A stretch of 14,643 nt of DNA, taken from DASUZB01 sp036377075 (GTDB lineage: Bacteria; Actinomycetota; CALGFH01). Both the position numbers and the translations under genes were made by a program. The stretch lies in contig DASUZB010000146.1 of assembly GCA_036377075.1 (NCBI GenBank), positions 1 to 14,643 on the forward strand, read 5' to 3'. The notes below the pieces were generated by a model that saw only the letters and a program-made list of their open reading frames with translations, was not told the DNA's origin and did not search any database. This document shows positions 1 through 8,006 of this stretch, piece after piece (position 1 is the first letter of the stretch; every line of letters begins with the position of its first letter).

Positions 1-997
1 CCTTCCTGCGCGCCTTCACCTTCGGCACGTCCGCCAGCTCGACCGGCTCACCGAACGGATCCTGACCAGGGCGTGGGCGGCCGGTGCCGGGCCAGGCGAC
101 GGGGCCGGTGACCATGGACCTGGACTCCACGGCGTGCCCAGTGCACGGCCACGCAAAGCAGGGCGCCGCCTACGGCTACACCCATCGGCTTGGCTACCAC
201 CCGCTGGTTGCCACCCGTGCCGACACCGGCGAGGTGCCGCACGCCCGCCAGCGCACCGGCCGGGCCAACACCGCCCGCGGCACCGCCAGGTTCGTCGACG
301 AGCTGGCCGCCCGGGTGCGCCGCGCTGGCGCCTCGGGGGAGCTGACCGTGCGCATGGACCCGGGGTTCTGGTCGGCCAAGACCATCCGGGCCTGCCGCCG
401 CCACCAGATCCGCTACTCGATCACGGTCCGCCAGACCAAGCCGATCCCGGCCGCGAGCGCCAGCATCCAAGAGGACGCCTGGACCCGATCGTCTACCCCG
501 ACGGTGGCGTCGCCCAGGTCGCCGAGACCCGCTACAAGGGCGACCGGCTGGTCGTGCGCCGCACCCGCCTGGTCGGCGCCCAGGCCCAGCTGTTCCCCAA
601 CTGGCGCTCCCACGCCCTGGTCACCGACCGGGTCGGCACCACGGTGTGGCTGGACCAGGATCACCGCCGCCACGCCGTCGTCGAGCTCGCGATCCGCGAC
701 CTCAAGGCCGGCGTCGGGCTGCGGCACTGCCCCTCGGGCAAGTTCAACGCCAACGCCGCCTGGCTGCTGGCCGCCACCCTGGCCTACAACCTGCTGCGCT
801 GGGTCGCCGCCATCGGGCTGGCCGCCCACGGTGAGCCGGTGGTGGCCAAGACGCTGCGCCGCACCCTGCTCAGCCTGCTCGGGCGGCTGACCCGCTCCGC
901 CCGCCGCCTGGTCCTGCACCTGCCCGCCGGCTGGCCATGGGCCCCATGGTTTGCGCCGGCCTTGGCGCGGCTGCGCTGCGTGGCCTACGCCACCTGA
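1..997 (+). pseudogene. IS1380-family transposase, 5' cut by window edge, frameshifted
   Basis: This is a DDE transposase of the IS1380 family, which would cut and paste its own element. The protein must be read across three frames. It begins with FLRAFTFG near base 3, continues with VRQLDRLTERILTRAW from base 29, returns to the first frame by about base 84 (GPVTMDLDST...), and shifts again near 482 to DPIVYPDGGVAQVAE, ending at TGA 995-997. The first and third shifts look like single-base losses. The third is neat: after the EDAW codons one extra G would restore the reading. All three acidic residues of the catalytic core remain: Asp in MDLDST, Asp in RMDPGFWSAK (family members more often have Ser where this has Pro) and Glu in VELAIRDLK. 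The C-terminus (TRSARRLVLHLPAGWPW) is typical of the family. Several independent lesions argue for decay rather than one sequencing error. Confidence 0.85.
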
Positions 998-1210
998 CCA
1001 CCACTACCGGCCCGCGCAAGCCCTCCAGGCCCGACCGGGCCAGCGCCAGCCTGCCCGGCCACGCACGGCCAGCAGCCCGCGTCCCCGGATCGCCCCAACC
1101 GGCCGCTATGGCCTCTGGTCATGCTTCCAGCACCCCCACAACCCTGTCCAAACGGCCCCGTAAGCGCTCCAACCCGCCAGCAATTCGAGCGTCGGTGGAT
1201 TCAGGCTTAG
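1..1210 (+). mobile_element. IS1380-family insertion sequence remnant (3' part)
   Basis: The left end lies outside the window. The segment covers most of a DDE transposase reading, broken by frameshifts, and about 200 bases of 3' noncoding sequence. The sequence gtcggtggattcaggcttag at 1191-1210 resembles the kind of terminal sequence seen on actinobacterial IS1380-type elements, so I place the right end near 1210. That boundary is an inference: without the left end I cannot match terminal inverted repeats or look for a target duplication. The element cannot make a normal transposase from this copy. Confidence 0.6.
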
Positions 1211-1363
1211 CGGAAGGCATCAACCGGCATCCCCACGCGCTCCTGGCAGGCCTGACGTAAGCGAGTGATTAGGCACTGTTAGTGACGATTGCGGTCGTAA
1301 TCCCTTACCATTCACTCGCACCATTCAGCACGGAAGGGCAAGAAGTCGGGCCAGGGAGAACTC
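998..1363. other. Noncoding stretch: IS 3' flank and upstream region of tcmP
   Basis: I see no convincing gene here. The first 200 bases are the IS tail. Bases 1211-1363 lie upstream of tcmP and are less GC-rich than their surroundings, as expected of a promoter region, but no clear -35/-10 pair stands out. The stretch contains the inverted repeats listed separately and the tcmP ribosome binding site. Confidence 0.5.
1261..1319. repeat. 8-bp inverted repeat enclosing smaller dyads upstream of tcmP
   Basis: GCGAGTGA at 1261-1268 is matched by its exact reverse complement TCACTCGC at 1312-1319. Between them lie a CACT-gtt-AGTG dyad (1274-1284) and a 16-base imperfect palindrome, GATTGCGGTCGTAATC (1287-1302), in which only two pairs are G/T mismatches. 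The block ends 44 bases before the tcmP start. It could be an operator region, a junction scar next to the IS, or chance. Confidence 0.4.
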
Positions 1364-2548
1364 GTGCCGAGGGGAGCAGATGACCACTACTGGGAAGGCC
1401 CGGCTTTGCCCAGTGTCTTCAAGCACACCCTCCTGGAGAAGTACGTCCCGCAGTTCGCCGGCATGACCGGCTCCAAGGCGACCGCCAACCGAGTCGTGTT
1501 CCTCGACGGCTACGCCGGCCGCGGCCGCTACAGAGACGGCGAGCCTGCCTCTGCCGAGCGCATCCTGAGGATTGCCCAACGCCAGGGCACCAAGGGCACG
1601 GTGGCGTGGACCTGCTATTTCGTCGAGCTGGAGGACGAGTCCGCCACCGCCTTGGCCAGGGTGGTGGGCGAGTACGCGCGGCAGGGCGTCAGCGCCACCG
1701 CGCACCGGGGCCCGGTGCTTGGGGTGCTCGGCGAGGTTGTCCGCGCGGCGGTCGGGTACCCGCTGTTCCTCTTCCTTGACCCTTGCGGGCTCGGCATCCC
1801 GTACGAGCGCCTGGTCACGCTCCTGCGGGAGGAGCGCCGGGCCGTCTGGCCGCCGACCGAGGTCCTGCTGAACTTCAGCCTCGAGGCGGTGCGTCGAATC
1901 GGCGGCCACGTCAGCTCAGAGCAGGGCAGCGAGACCACCATGCGCCGCCTCGACGAGGCGGTCGGAAGCGGCTGGTGGCGAGCGGCGTTCACCGGCGGGG
2001 TGACCGATGAGGCCGTGGCCGCGGTCGTCTCCCAGTTCGTCGAGGCGCTCGGCAACGACAGCAACATGAACATCGTCCCAGTGCCGGTGCGCCGGGCACC
2101 GAGGCAGAAGCCCTTGTACCACCTGGTGTTCGGGACGCGGGCCCAGCATGGGTTGTGGGCCTTTGGCGACAGCGTCGCCCAGGCGACGCAGGCATGGTGG
2201 GACACCCGCGAGGAACGGACGACCGAGGAGGATCCGTACCGGCTCTTCCCCCTCACCCAGGTCGAGCGGCCATCGCTCGAGACCATCAAGGGCCGCGCCC
2301 TGGCCGAGATCGTCGCCAACCTTGAGCGCCTCCTGCAGGAGTACCCGTCGTTCCGAGTCGTCGACCACACGACCCGGGTCTTCGGCACGTACTACGGGCA
2401 GGTGCGCGAGACCCTGGTCCGTGAGGCGATCAAGACCTTGCACCGTGAGGGCCGGACGCCGTCCACGGGCAAGGGGCCGAAGGTCCGCGAGCTCGTGGTC
2501 GAGCGCCCTCAGGCCGAGGCAGCTAGACGCTCGGGCATCTCGTCGTAG
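1364..2548 (+). CDS. tcmP: Three-Cys-motif partner protein TcmP
   Basis: This 394-aa protein resembles the TcmP family, which is known mainly as the genomic partner of the DUF5131/Gp37-Gp68 three-Cys proteins. That partner is present here, tail to tail. The GTG start at 1364 is chosen because AGGGAGAA (1353-1360) precedes it closely. Visible motifs resemble a class I SAM-dependent methyltransferase: VVFLDGYAGRGRY (residues 44-57) in the place of the glycine-rich motif I, an acidic strand end CYFVELE (84-90), and FLFLDPCGLGIPY (135-147) in the place of motif IV. Later features include LLNFS (168-172) and, in the C-terminal third, HLVFGTRAQHGLWAFGD. The C-terminus looks basic and helical and may bind nucleic acid. 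The biochemical function is not known to me; methyltransferase-like activity is inferred from motifs only. The last 40 bases overlap the partner gene. Confidence 0.85.
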   Translation: MPRGADDHYWEGPALPSVFKHTLLEKYVPQFAGMTGSKATANRVVFLDGYAGRGRYRDGEPASAERILRIAQRQGTKGTVAWTCYFVELEDESATALARVVGEYARQGVSATAHRGPVLGVLGEVVRAAVGYPLFLFLDPCGLGIPYERLVTLLREERRAVWPPTEVLLNFSLEAVRRIGGHVSSEQGSETTMRRLDEAVGSGWWRAAFTGGVTDEAVAAVVSQFVEALGNDSNMNIVPVPVRRAPRQKPLYHLVFGTRAQHGLWAFGDSVAQATQAWWDTREERTTEEDPYRLFPLTQVERPSLETIKGRALAEIVANLERLLQEYPSFRVVDHTTRVFGTYYGQVRETLVREAIKTLHREGRTPSTGKGPKVRELVVERPQAEAARRSGISS

Positions 2549-3255
2549 GTCCGCCCATCGAGCGTGCGGCCCCCCGCCTTGGGCGTGCGACCGCCCCACT
2601 GCTTGAAGAAGAACGGCACCGCTGCCCGCTGGCAGGTATCCCGGAGGTCGGCGACCCAGTTCGGATCCAGCGGTCGCGCCCGGGGTCCGGATTCGCCGCC
2701 GGCGATTACCCAATGGATGCCCGCGAGGTCGATCCCCTCGAGCGGTCCGAGCAGCGGTTCGCACGACAAGAAGCGCACCGCGGCTGGCACGCGGCGGAGA
2801 TCGTCGACCCGGCTGAGCACCCTAGCGTCCTCAACGGAGACCCCCACCCACATGTTCGATGGCCAGTCGATATCGACGCGGAGCAGGCGGCGCGATCGCT
2901 TTGTCAGCACCTGGTAGGTGTGCTGCGGCGTGTCCTGCATCACCTGGATGACCCGTCGGATGAACGCGAGCGGCACCCGGGCGTGGAACAGGTCGCTCAT
3001 GCTGTTGACGAAGACCAGCCGCGGCGTGCGCCAGGTGTACGGCAGGTCCAGCGCGTCCGGGTGGACGGTGATCCCGAACCCGGGGCCCGACGTGCGAGGG
3101 TCGCCGTCGTTCTGGTACTTCTCGGCGCCCATGGCCTTGAGTCGCTTGGCCAGCGTCAGCGCGTAGCAGCTGTCGCAGCCAGCGCTGACCTTGTCGCACC
3201 CGGTGGTGGGGTTCCACGTGGCCTGCGTCCACTCGATGCTGCTGCCGTCGGCCAC
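2509..3255 (-). CDS. DUF5131 / phage Gp37-Gp68-type three-Cys protein
   Basis: This 248-aa protein has the hallmarks of the DUF5131 (phage Gp37/Gp68) family. They are an opening SIEWTQATWNPTTGC, then Cys20, Cys27 and Cys30 in a CX6CX2C arrangement followed by Tyr-Ala, then LVFVNSMSDLFHARVP, WVGVSVED, RFLSCEPLLGPL, WVIAGGESGPRARPL and a closing FFFKQWGG. The Cys spacing recalls, but differs from, the CX3CX2C iron-sulfur motif of classical radical SAM enzymes, so metal-cluster binding is plausible but not shown. The GTG start at 3255 is supported by GGGAGGTGGGG just upstream on the minus strand. The length looks complete. The gene is convergent with tcmP and shares its last 40 bases with it. 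The substrate is unknown, and a role in nucleic acid modification, repair or phage interaction would be speculation. Confidence 0.9.
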   Translation of the reverse strand: MADGSSIEWTQATWNPTTGCDKVSAGCDSCYALTLAKRLKAMGAEKYQNDGDPRTSGPGFGITVHPDALDLPYTWRTPRLVFVNSMSDLFHARVPLAFIRRVIQVMQDTPQHTYQVLTKRSRRLLRVDIDWPSNMWVGVSVEDARVLSRVDDLRRVPAAVRFLSCEPLLGPLEGIDLAGIHWVIAGGESGPRARPLDPNWVADLRDTCQRAAVPFFFKQWGGRTPKAGGRTLDGRTYDEMPERLAASA

Positions 3256-3405
3256 AGTGCCCCACCTCCCACCACGAACCTAGAGGAAGCATCCGACAAG
3301 ATCGGCGCACGCGGCCCGACCCGCCCAGCTGCCGCGAAGCCTACGGCACTACGTCAGGTGTCGTCCCGGAAAAGCGCACCCCGGTGGATGGCGCGCGGCG
3401 CCGGC

Positions 3406-3588
3406 TCATGACGCTTCTGGCCGGCAGCAGTCCGGAGGGCAGGGAATCGCCTCCCCGGAGGGTCGACTCGTGCGCTCCTCGGGGCTCAGGTCGCAATAGG
3501 GGCAGCGCCCAAGTCCGGGAGACCAGAGGAACTGGTTGCCGCATCGGGGGCAGACCTGCGGCGTCCGGTGTTCAACCCCACCTTGCAT
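3406..3588 (-). CDS. Small Cys-rich zinc-ribbon protein (60 aa)
   Basis: This 60-aa protein has CPRC (Cys13, Cys16) and CPYC (Cys29, Cys32) knuckles, which together would make a compact four-Cys zinc ribbon. A further Cys50, Cys54 and Cys55 lie near the C-terminus. No membrane segment or signal peptide is visible. The ATG at 3588 is strongly supported by AGGAGGTG (3593-3600 on the minus strand), about five bases upstream. It lies 61 bases downstream of the fbiC stop on the same strand, so it may be the last gene of an fbiC transcript. The next minus-strand gene (DUF5131) is 150 bases further on with its own ribosome site. Function is unknown; small zinc ribbons often contact nucleic acid or partner proteins. 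Confidence 0.7.
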   Translation of the reverse strand: MQGGVEHRTPQVCPRCGNQFLWSPGLGRCPYCDLSPEERTSRPSGEAIPCPPDCCRPEAS

Positions 3589-3649
3589 CCGGCACCTCCT
3601 GGTCGGGCTCCATGATCGCCCACCGGTGCGACGCCAGAGCCCAATGGAC

Positions 3650-6007
<2,358 letters not shown>

Positions 6008-6013
6008 ACCAGC

Positions 6014-6042
6014 AGAGTCGGCGGCTTGCTTGAAAAAGTCAA
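6014..6042 (-). promoter_or_regulatory. Possible leaderless promoter of fbiC
   Basis: On the minus strand TTGACT (6037-6042) is followed after 17 bases by GACTCT (6014-6019). The -35 matches consensus well. The -10 is weak, keeping only the second-position A and final T that matter most. The expected transcription start, about seven bases on, falls on the fbiC ATG at 6007, which explains the missing ribosome binding site. This is inferred from spacing and not proven. Confidence 0.4.
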
Positions 6043-6043
6043 G
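6029..6043. promoter_or_regulatory. Palindrome in the fbiC-hxlR gap, candidate operator
   Basis: CTTGA at 6029-6033 and TCAAG at 6039-6043 form a perfect dyad around AAAAG. It covers the likely fbiC -35 element and lies 35 bases before the divergent regulator's start, so a bound dimer could affect both promoters. The natural candidate to bind is the adjacent HxlR-type protein, but that is inference. Confidence 0.45.
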
Positions 6044-6066
6044 TGATTCACAGCCGGTCGGGGTGC

Positions 6067-6072
6067 TACGGT
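6067..6072 (+). promoter_or_regulatory. Possible -10 element of the HxlR-type gene
   Basis: TACGGT fits the actinobacterial TAnnnT -10 pattern and ends six bases before the GTG at 6079, so transcription would begin at or next to the start codon. No good -35 is seen at 17-18 bases upstream (tgattc or gtgatt). Confidence 0.35.
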
Positions 6073-6078
6073 GCGGAC

Positions 6079-6567
6079 GTGCCGAGGCGCTACCCACTTC
6101 CTGGACCGGTCGCCCGCTCGCTGGAGATGATCGGCGACCGCTGGACCCTGCTGATCGTCCGCGAGCTGCTGCTCGCCCCCGCGCGCTACGCGGAGCTGGA
6201 GCGGGCGCTGCCCGGCATCCCCTCCAACCTGCTGGTGGAGCGCCTGCGTCTGCTCGAGGAGGAGGGCATCGCCGCACGGGCCTCGACCAAGCGCTGCTGG
6301 GGGCTCACCGCCAAGGGCCGCGACCTCGCCCCGGTGCTCGCGAGCCTCGCCGCCTGGGGCATCCACCACTACGGCGAGCCGTCCTCCGCCCAGGCCATCC
6401 ACGCGGGCTGCGGCGGGCGCGTGCTGACGCGCTCGTCGTGCACCCGCTGCGGCGCGAGCGTCTCCCCCGCCGAGCTGGACCTGCGCGCGGTCGAGGGGGC
6501 TCACGCGCTGCAGCCAGGCACTGCCGCCGAGCCGGTCGCGCCCGGCGCCGATGCGCAGGAGCGGTAG
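6079..6567 (+). CDS. HxlR-family winged-helix transcriptional regulator with C-terminal zinc knuckle
   Basis: This 162-aa regulator has a HxlR (DUF24) winged-helix domain over residues 10-100: PVARSLEMIGDRWTLLIVREL, then PGIPSNLLVERLRLLEEEGI and a wing ending in GLTAKGRDLAPVLASLAAWG. HxlR proteins act as DNA-binding dimers. Many carry an N-terminal Cys just before Pro-Val that senses electrophiles; here that position is Gly, so such sensing is unlikely. A short C-terminal extension carries His108, Cys111, Cys121 and Cys124 (HxxC...CxxC), a plausible zinc site. I chose GTG 6079 because the domain begins just after it and a -10-like TACGGT is ideally placed for a leaderless start; GTG 6043 in the same frame would add twelve unrelated residues and lie inside the palindrome. 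It diverges from fbiC with a 71-base gap, so it may regulate fbiC and itself. Confidence 0.85.
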   Translation: MPRRYPLPGPVARSLEMIGDRWTLLIVRELLLAPARYAELERALPGIPSNLLVERLRLLEEEGIAARASTKRCWGLTAKGRDLAPVLASLAAWGIHHYGEPSSAQAIHAGCGGRVLTRSSCTRCGASVSPAELDLRAVEGAHALQPGTAAEPVAPGADAQER

Positions 6568-6592
6568 TCAGCGCTCCCTCCGTGCGCGAGAG

Positions 6593-6604
6593 GGTCCTAG
6601 GACC
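6593..6604. repeat. Perfect 12-bp palindrome GGTCCTAGGACC
   Basis: The palindrome lies 26 bases after the stop of the HxlR-type gene and 110 before the small membrane ORF. It has no loop and no T tract, so it is not a terminator in the usual sense. It could be a dimer-binding site, or chance in GC-rich DNA. Confidence 0.35.
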
Positions 6605-6664
6605 GGCGAGCGCGAATTCCACCCCTGGCCCCAACGCGGTCGAGACCAACGGCCCTTCAACGGC

Positions 6665-6691
6665 GCCCGAACCGACCCGTAGCGTTCGGGC
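6665..6691 (+). promoter_or_regulatory. 8-bp inverted repeat before the 35-aa membrane ORF
   Basis: GCCCGAAC (6665-6672) and GTTCGGGC (6684-6691) pair perfectly around an 11-base loop. The repeat ends just before the GGAAGG ribosome-site sequence of the small ORF at 6714. It may be an RNA stem controlling that ORF, an operator, or a weak terminator for the upstream gene. There is no following T run. Confidence 0.35.
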
Positions 6692-6713
6692 CGAAGGAAG
6701 GTGGTGGTCCGTC

Positions 6714-6821
6714 ATGAGTAGCCTTTGGCGCCTCTGGCCCGTCCTGGTCGTGATGGCGATCGTCGCGATCGGCCTGCTCCTGCTGAAGCAGGCCTTGGTG
6801 GGCTTCTTCTCGCCCGCTTGA
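6714..6821 (+). CDS. Possible 35-aa single-pass membrane peptide
   Basis: A 35-codon ORF begins with ATG 6714 after GGAAGG (6696-6701), a slightly long 12 bases upstream. After a short start (MSSLWRLW) it encodes one hydrophobic segment, PVLVVMAIVAIGLLLL (residues 9-24), followed by KQALVGFFSPA. The pattern is that of a small single-helix membrane peptide. Length is short enough that chance cannot be excluded, and I recognise no family. The two dyads upstream may belong to its control region. It lies between the HxlR-type gene and the GAF gene, all on the plus strand. Confidence 0.4.
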   Translation: MSSLWRLWPVLVVMAIVAIGLLLLKQALVGFFSPA

Positions 6822-6844
6822 TCCCTGCCGGCTTCGCTCCGGTC

Positions 6845-6850
6845 TAGGCT
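6845..6850 (+). promoter_or_regulatory. Possible -10 element before the GAF gene
   Basis: TAGGCT is a good actinobacterial -10 hexamer. It ends 12 bases before ATG 6863, which itself has no ribosome binding site, so a very short leader or leaderless transcript is possible. I found no clear -35. Confidence 0.3.
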
Positions 6851-6862
6851 TTCGGTACGTTC

Positions 6863-7446
6863 ATGTCGTACGATCGGGGGACAAGGAGCTGCCGGTCCTC
6901 GGCCCCTCGCCGCGGCCCGGCCTCGCCGGGGAGGGCCTCCTGGACGCTGACGAGCACGGCGACCTGTTCCCGCACCTTGGCACGACCCCGAAAGGGACGT
7001 ACCTGGTCGACGTCCTGCGGGAGACCTGCCGGCGCGGCGGCTGGACCTACGCCGAGGTGTGGGTGCCAGCTCCCGAGACCGGCACGCTCGAGCTGCACCC
7101 GCTGTGGTACGGCGACGCCAACAGCGGCCGCCACTTCCGCTCCCCCACCGAGCGCCTGGCGTTCGTTCCGGGCACCGGGCTGCCCGGCAGGGCCTGGCAC
7201 GAGCGCCGCCCGGTGTTCGTCCTCGACCTGGCCGACGATCCCCACTTCGCCAGGCCGACGGCCGCGACCAGGGCCGGCCTCCGCAGCGGCGCCGCCGTAC
7301 CGCTGCTCGCCGACGGCGAGGTGTCGGTGGTGCTCGCCTTCTTCGGCCCGGGCAAGCCCGCGCGGCACGCCGCCATGCGCGAGAGCGTCACCCATTTGGC
7401 GGCGCAGCTCGGCGTGGATGAACCGGCCGGCTCGACTCGCTCCTGA
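6863..7446 (+). CDS. GAF-domain protein, apparent one-base frameshift near its start
   Basis: This encodes a single GAF domain, a small-molecule or redox sensing fold usually found in signalling proteins. The domain begins at LVDVLRETCRRGGWTYAEVW (about 7006-7065) and continues through LELHPLWYGD, FVPGTGLPGRAWHERRPVFV, SGAAVPLLADGEVSVVLAFF and a final helix. The frame has no ATG, GTG or TTG before GTG 7057, and starting there would remove the first helix and strand of the domain. ATG 6863 lies one frame off. Adding one G to the run of five at 6876-6880 joins it smoothly as MSYDRGDKELPVLGPS, giving about 194 aa. So this is either a one-base sequencing error, a recent frameshift mutation, or a gene using a noncanonical start. 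The intact reading is 7057-7446. It lacks an output domain. The 3' end faces the next gene across 24 bases. Confidence 0.65.
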
Positions 7447-7470
7447 CGATCCCTGGTCGGCTGCGGCGGC

Positions 7471-7917
7471 TTAGCGGTCGCTGGCCTGCAGCTGTTCCGC
7501 GAGCCGGTGGCCAGCCACGGACTTGAGCGAATCGCCATGCCGGTGGACAACCCGCCATTCGCCGTCCTCGCGGCGGAATGCGGTGGTGGCCCGCAGCGTG
7601 TAAGGCTCGGGCGGTGCGCCGTTCACCGACCCGGTGATGTGCTCGAACGCCACGAGGTAGGCCAGGTCGCCGCTCGCCCCGGCCGCGACGACCTCGATCT
7701 CGAACGCGGTGCAGTCCGAGAGCAACGTTCCGAGCCGTTCGAGCGTGCGGCGGGCCTCGGCCCCGCCGGCCCGGGTGACCGCCGCGCCGAACAAGGTCAC
7801 CGGCTCGTGGCGCGACCACATCGCGATCCACTGGCCCGCGTCCCCGTTGTGGATAGCGGTTTCCGCCTCGGTCAGCCGCGGCATCGTCGCCTCGAGGAAC
7901 TTCTCGGTCTCGCTCAT
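7471..7917 (-). CDS. NTF2-like (SnoaL / DUF4440-type) family protein
   Basis: This 148-aa protein has the layout of the NTF2-like superfamily, a cone-shaped alpha+beta barrel used by small enzymes and ligand-binding proteins. N-terminal helices include NGDAGQWIAMWSRHEPVTLFGA (about residues 24-45). Strands follow, including FEIEVVAAGASGDLAYLVAFEHI, YTLRATTAFRREDGEWRVVHRHGD. The last strand, with Trp-Arg-Val-Val-His-Arg-His, is typical of the SnoaL/DUF4440 group. The specific reaction cannot be read from the sequence. The ATG at 7917 is preceded by a GGGGGG run as a ribosome site; an upstream in-frame start at 7974 would enter the promoter region. It is divergent from a TetR regulator 89 bases away, which is a common target arrangement for TetR proteins. 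Confidence 0.8.
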   Translation of the reverse strand: MSETEKFLEATMPRLTEAETAIHNGDAGQWIAMWSRHEPVTLFGAAVTRAGGAEARRTLERLGTLLSDCTAFEIEVVAAGASGDLAYLVAFEHITGSVNGAPPEPYTLRATTAFRREDGEWRVVHRHGDSLKSVAGHRLAEQLQASDR

Positions 7918-8006
7918 GATCCCCCCTGCCCGTGGCCGGCGCCCGGCGCCATGCCGTAGTATTAGCCTGAGCAATGCCTTATTGACACAAGCGACTGTAG
8001 GACGAA
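7918..8006. promoter_or_regulatory. Shared divergent promoter region of the NTF2-like and TetR genes
   Basis: This 89-base gap contains an AT-rich core at 7955-7990. Candidate elements are TAGTAT (7957-7962), a plus-strand TTGACA (7982-7987) and, on the minus strand, TAATAC within the same core. A short dyad, CAAT-gcctt-ATTG (7972-7984), could be a TetR operator half-site pair, though its arms are only four bases. Individual promoters cannot be fixed. Confidence 0.35.

Noticed and set aside
937..1260. 107-codon ORF after the transposase
   Set aside because: It starts inside the transposase reading, has no clear ribosome site or family, and runs through the likely IS end.
1261..1319. Possible rho-independent terminator or tRNA-like structure
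   Set aside because: The arms are 43 bases apart, there is no T run, and no cloverleaf can be formed.
6008..6277. N-terminal extension of fbiC
   Set aside because: It would overlap the divergent HxlR coding region and reads as Arg/Ala/Pro-rich nonsense. FbiC similarity begins just after ATG 6007.
7088..7420. Minus-strand frames opposite the GAF gene
   Set aside because: They give no family sequence, while the plus frame shows a clear GAF domain.
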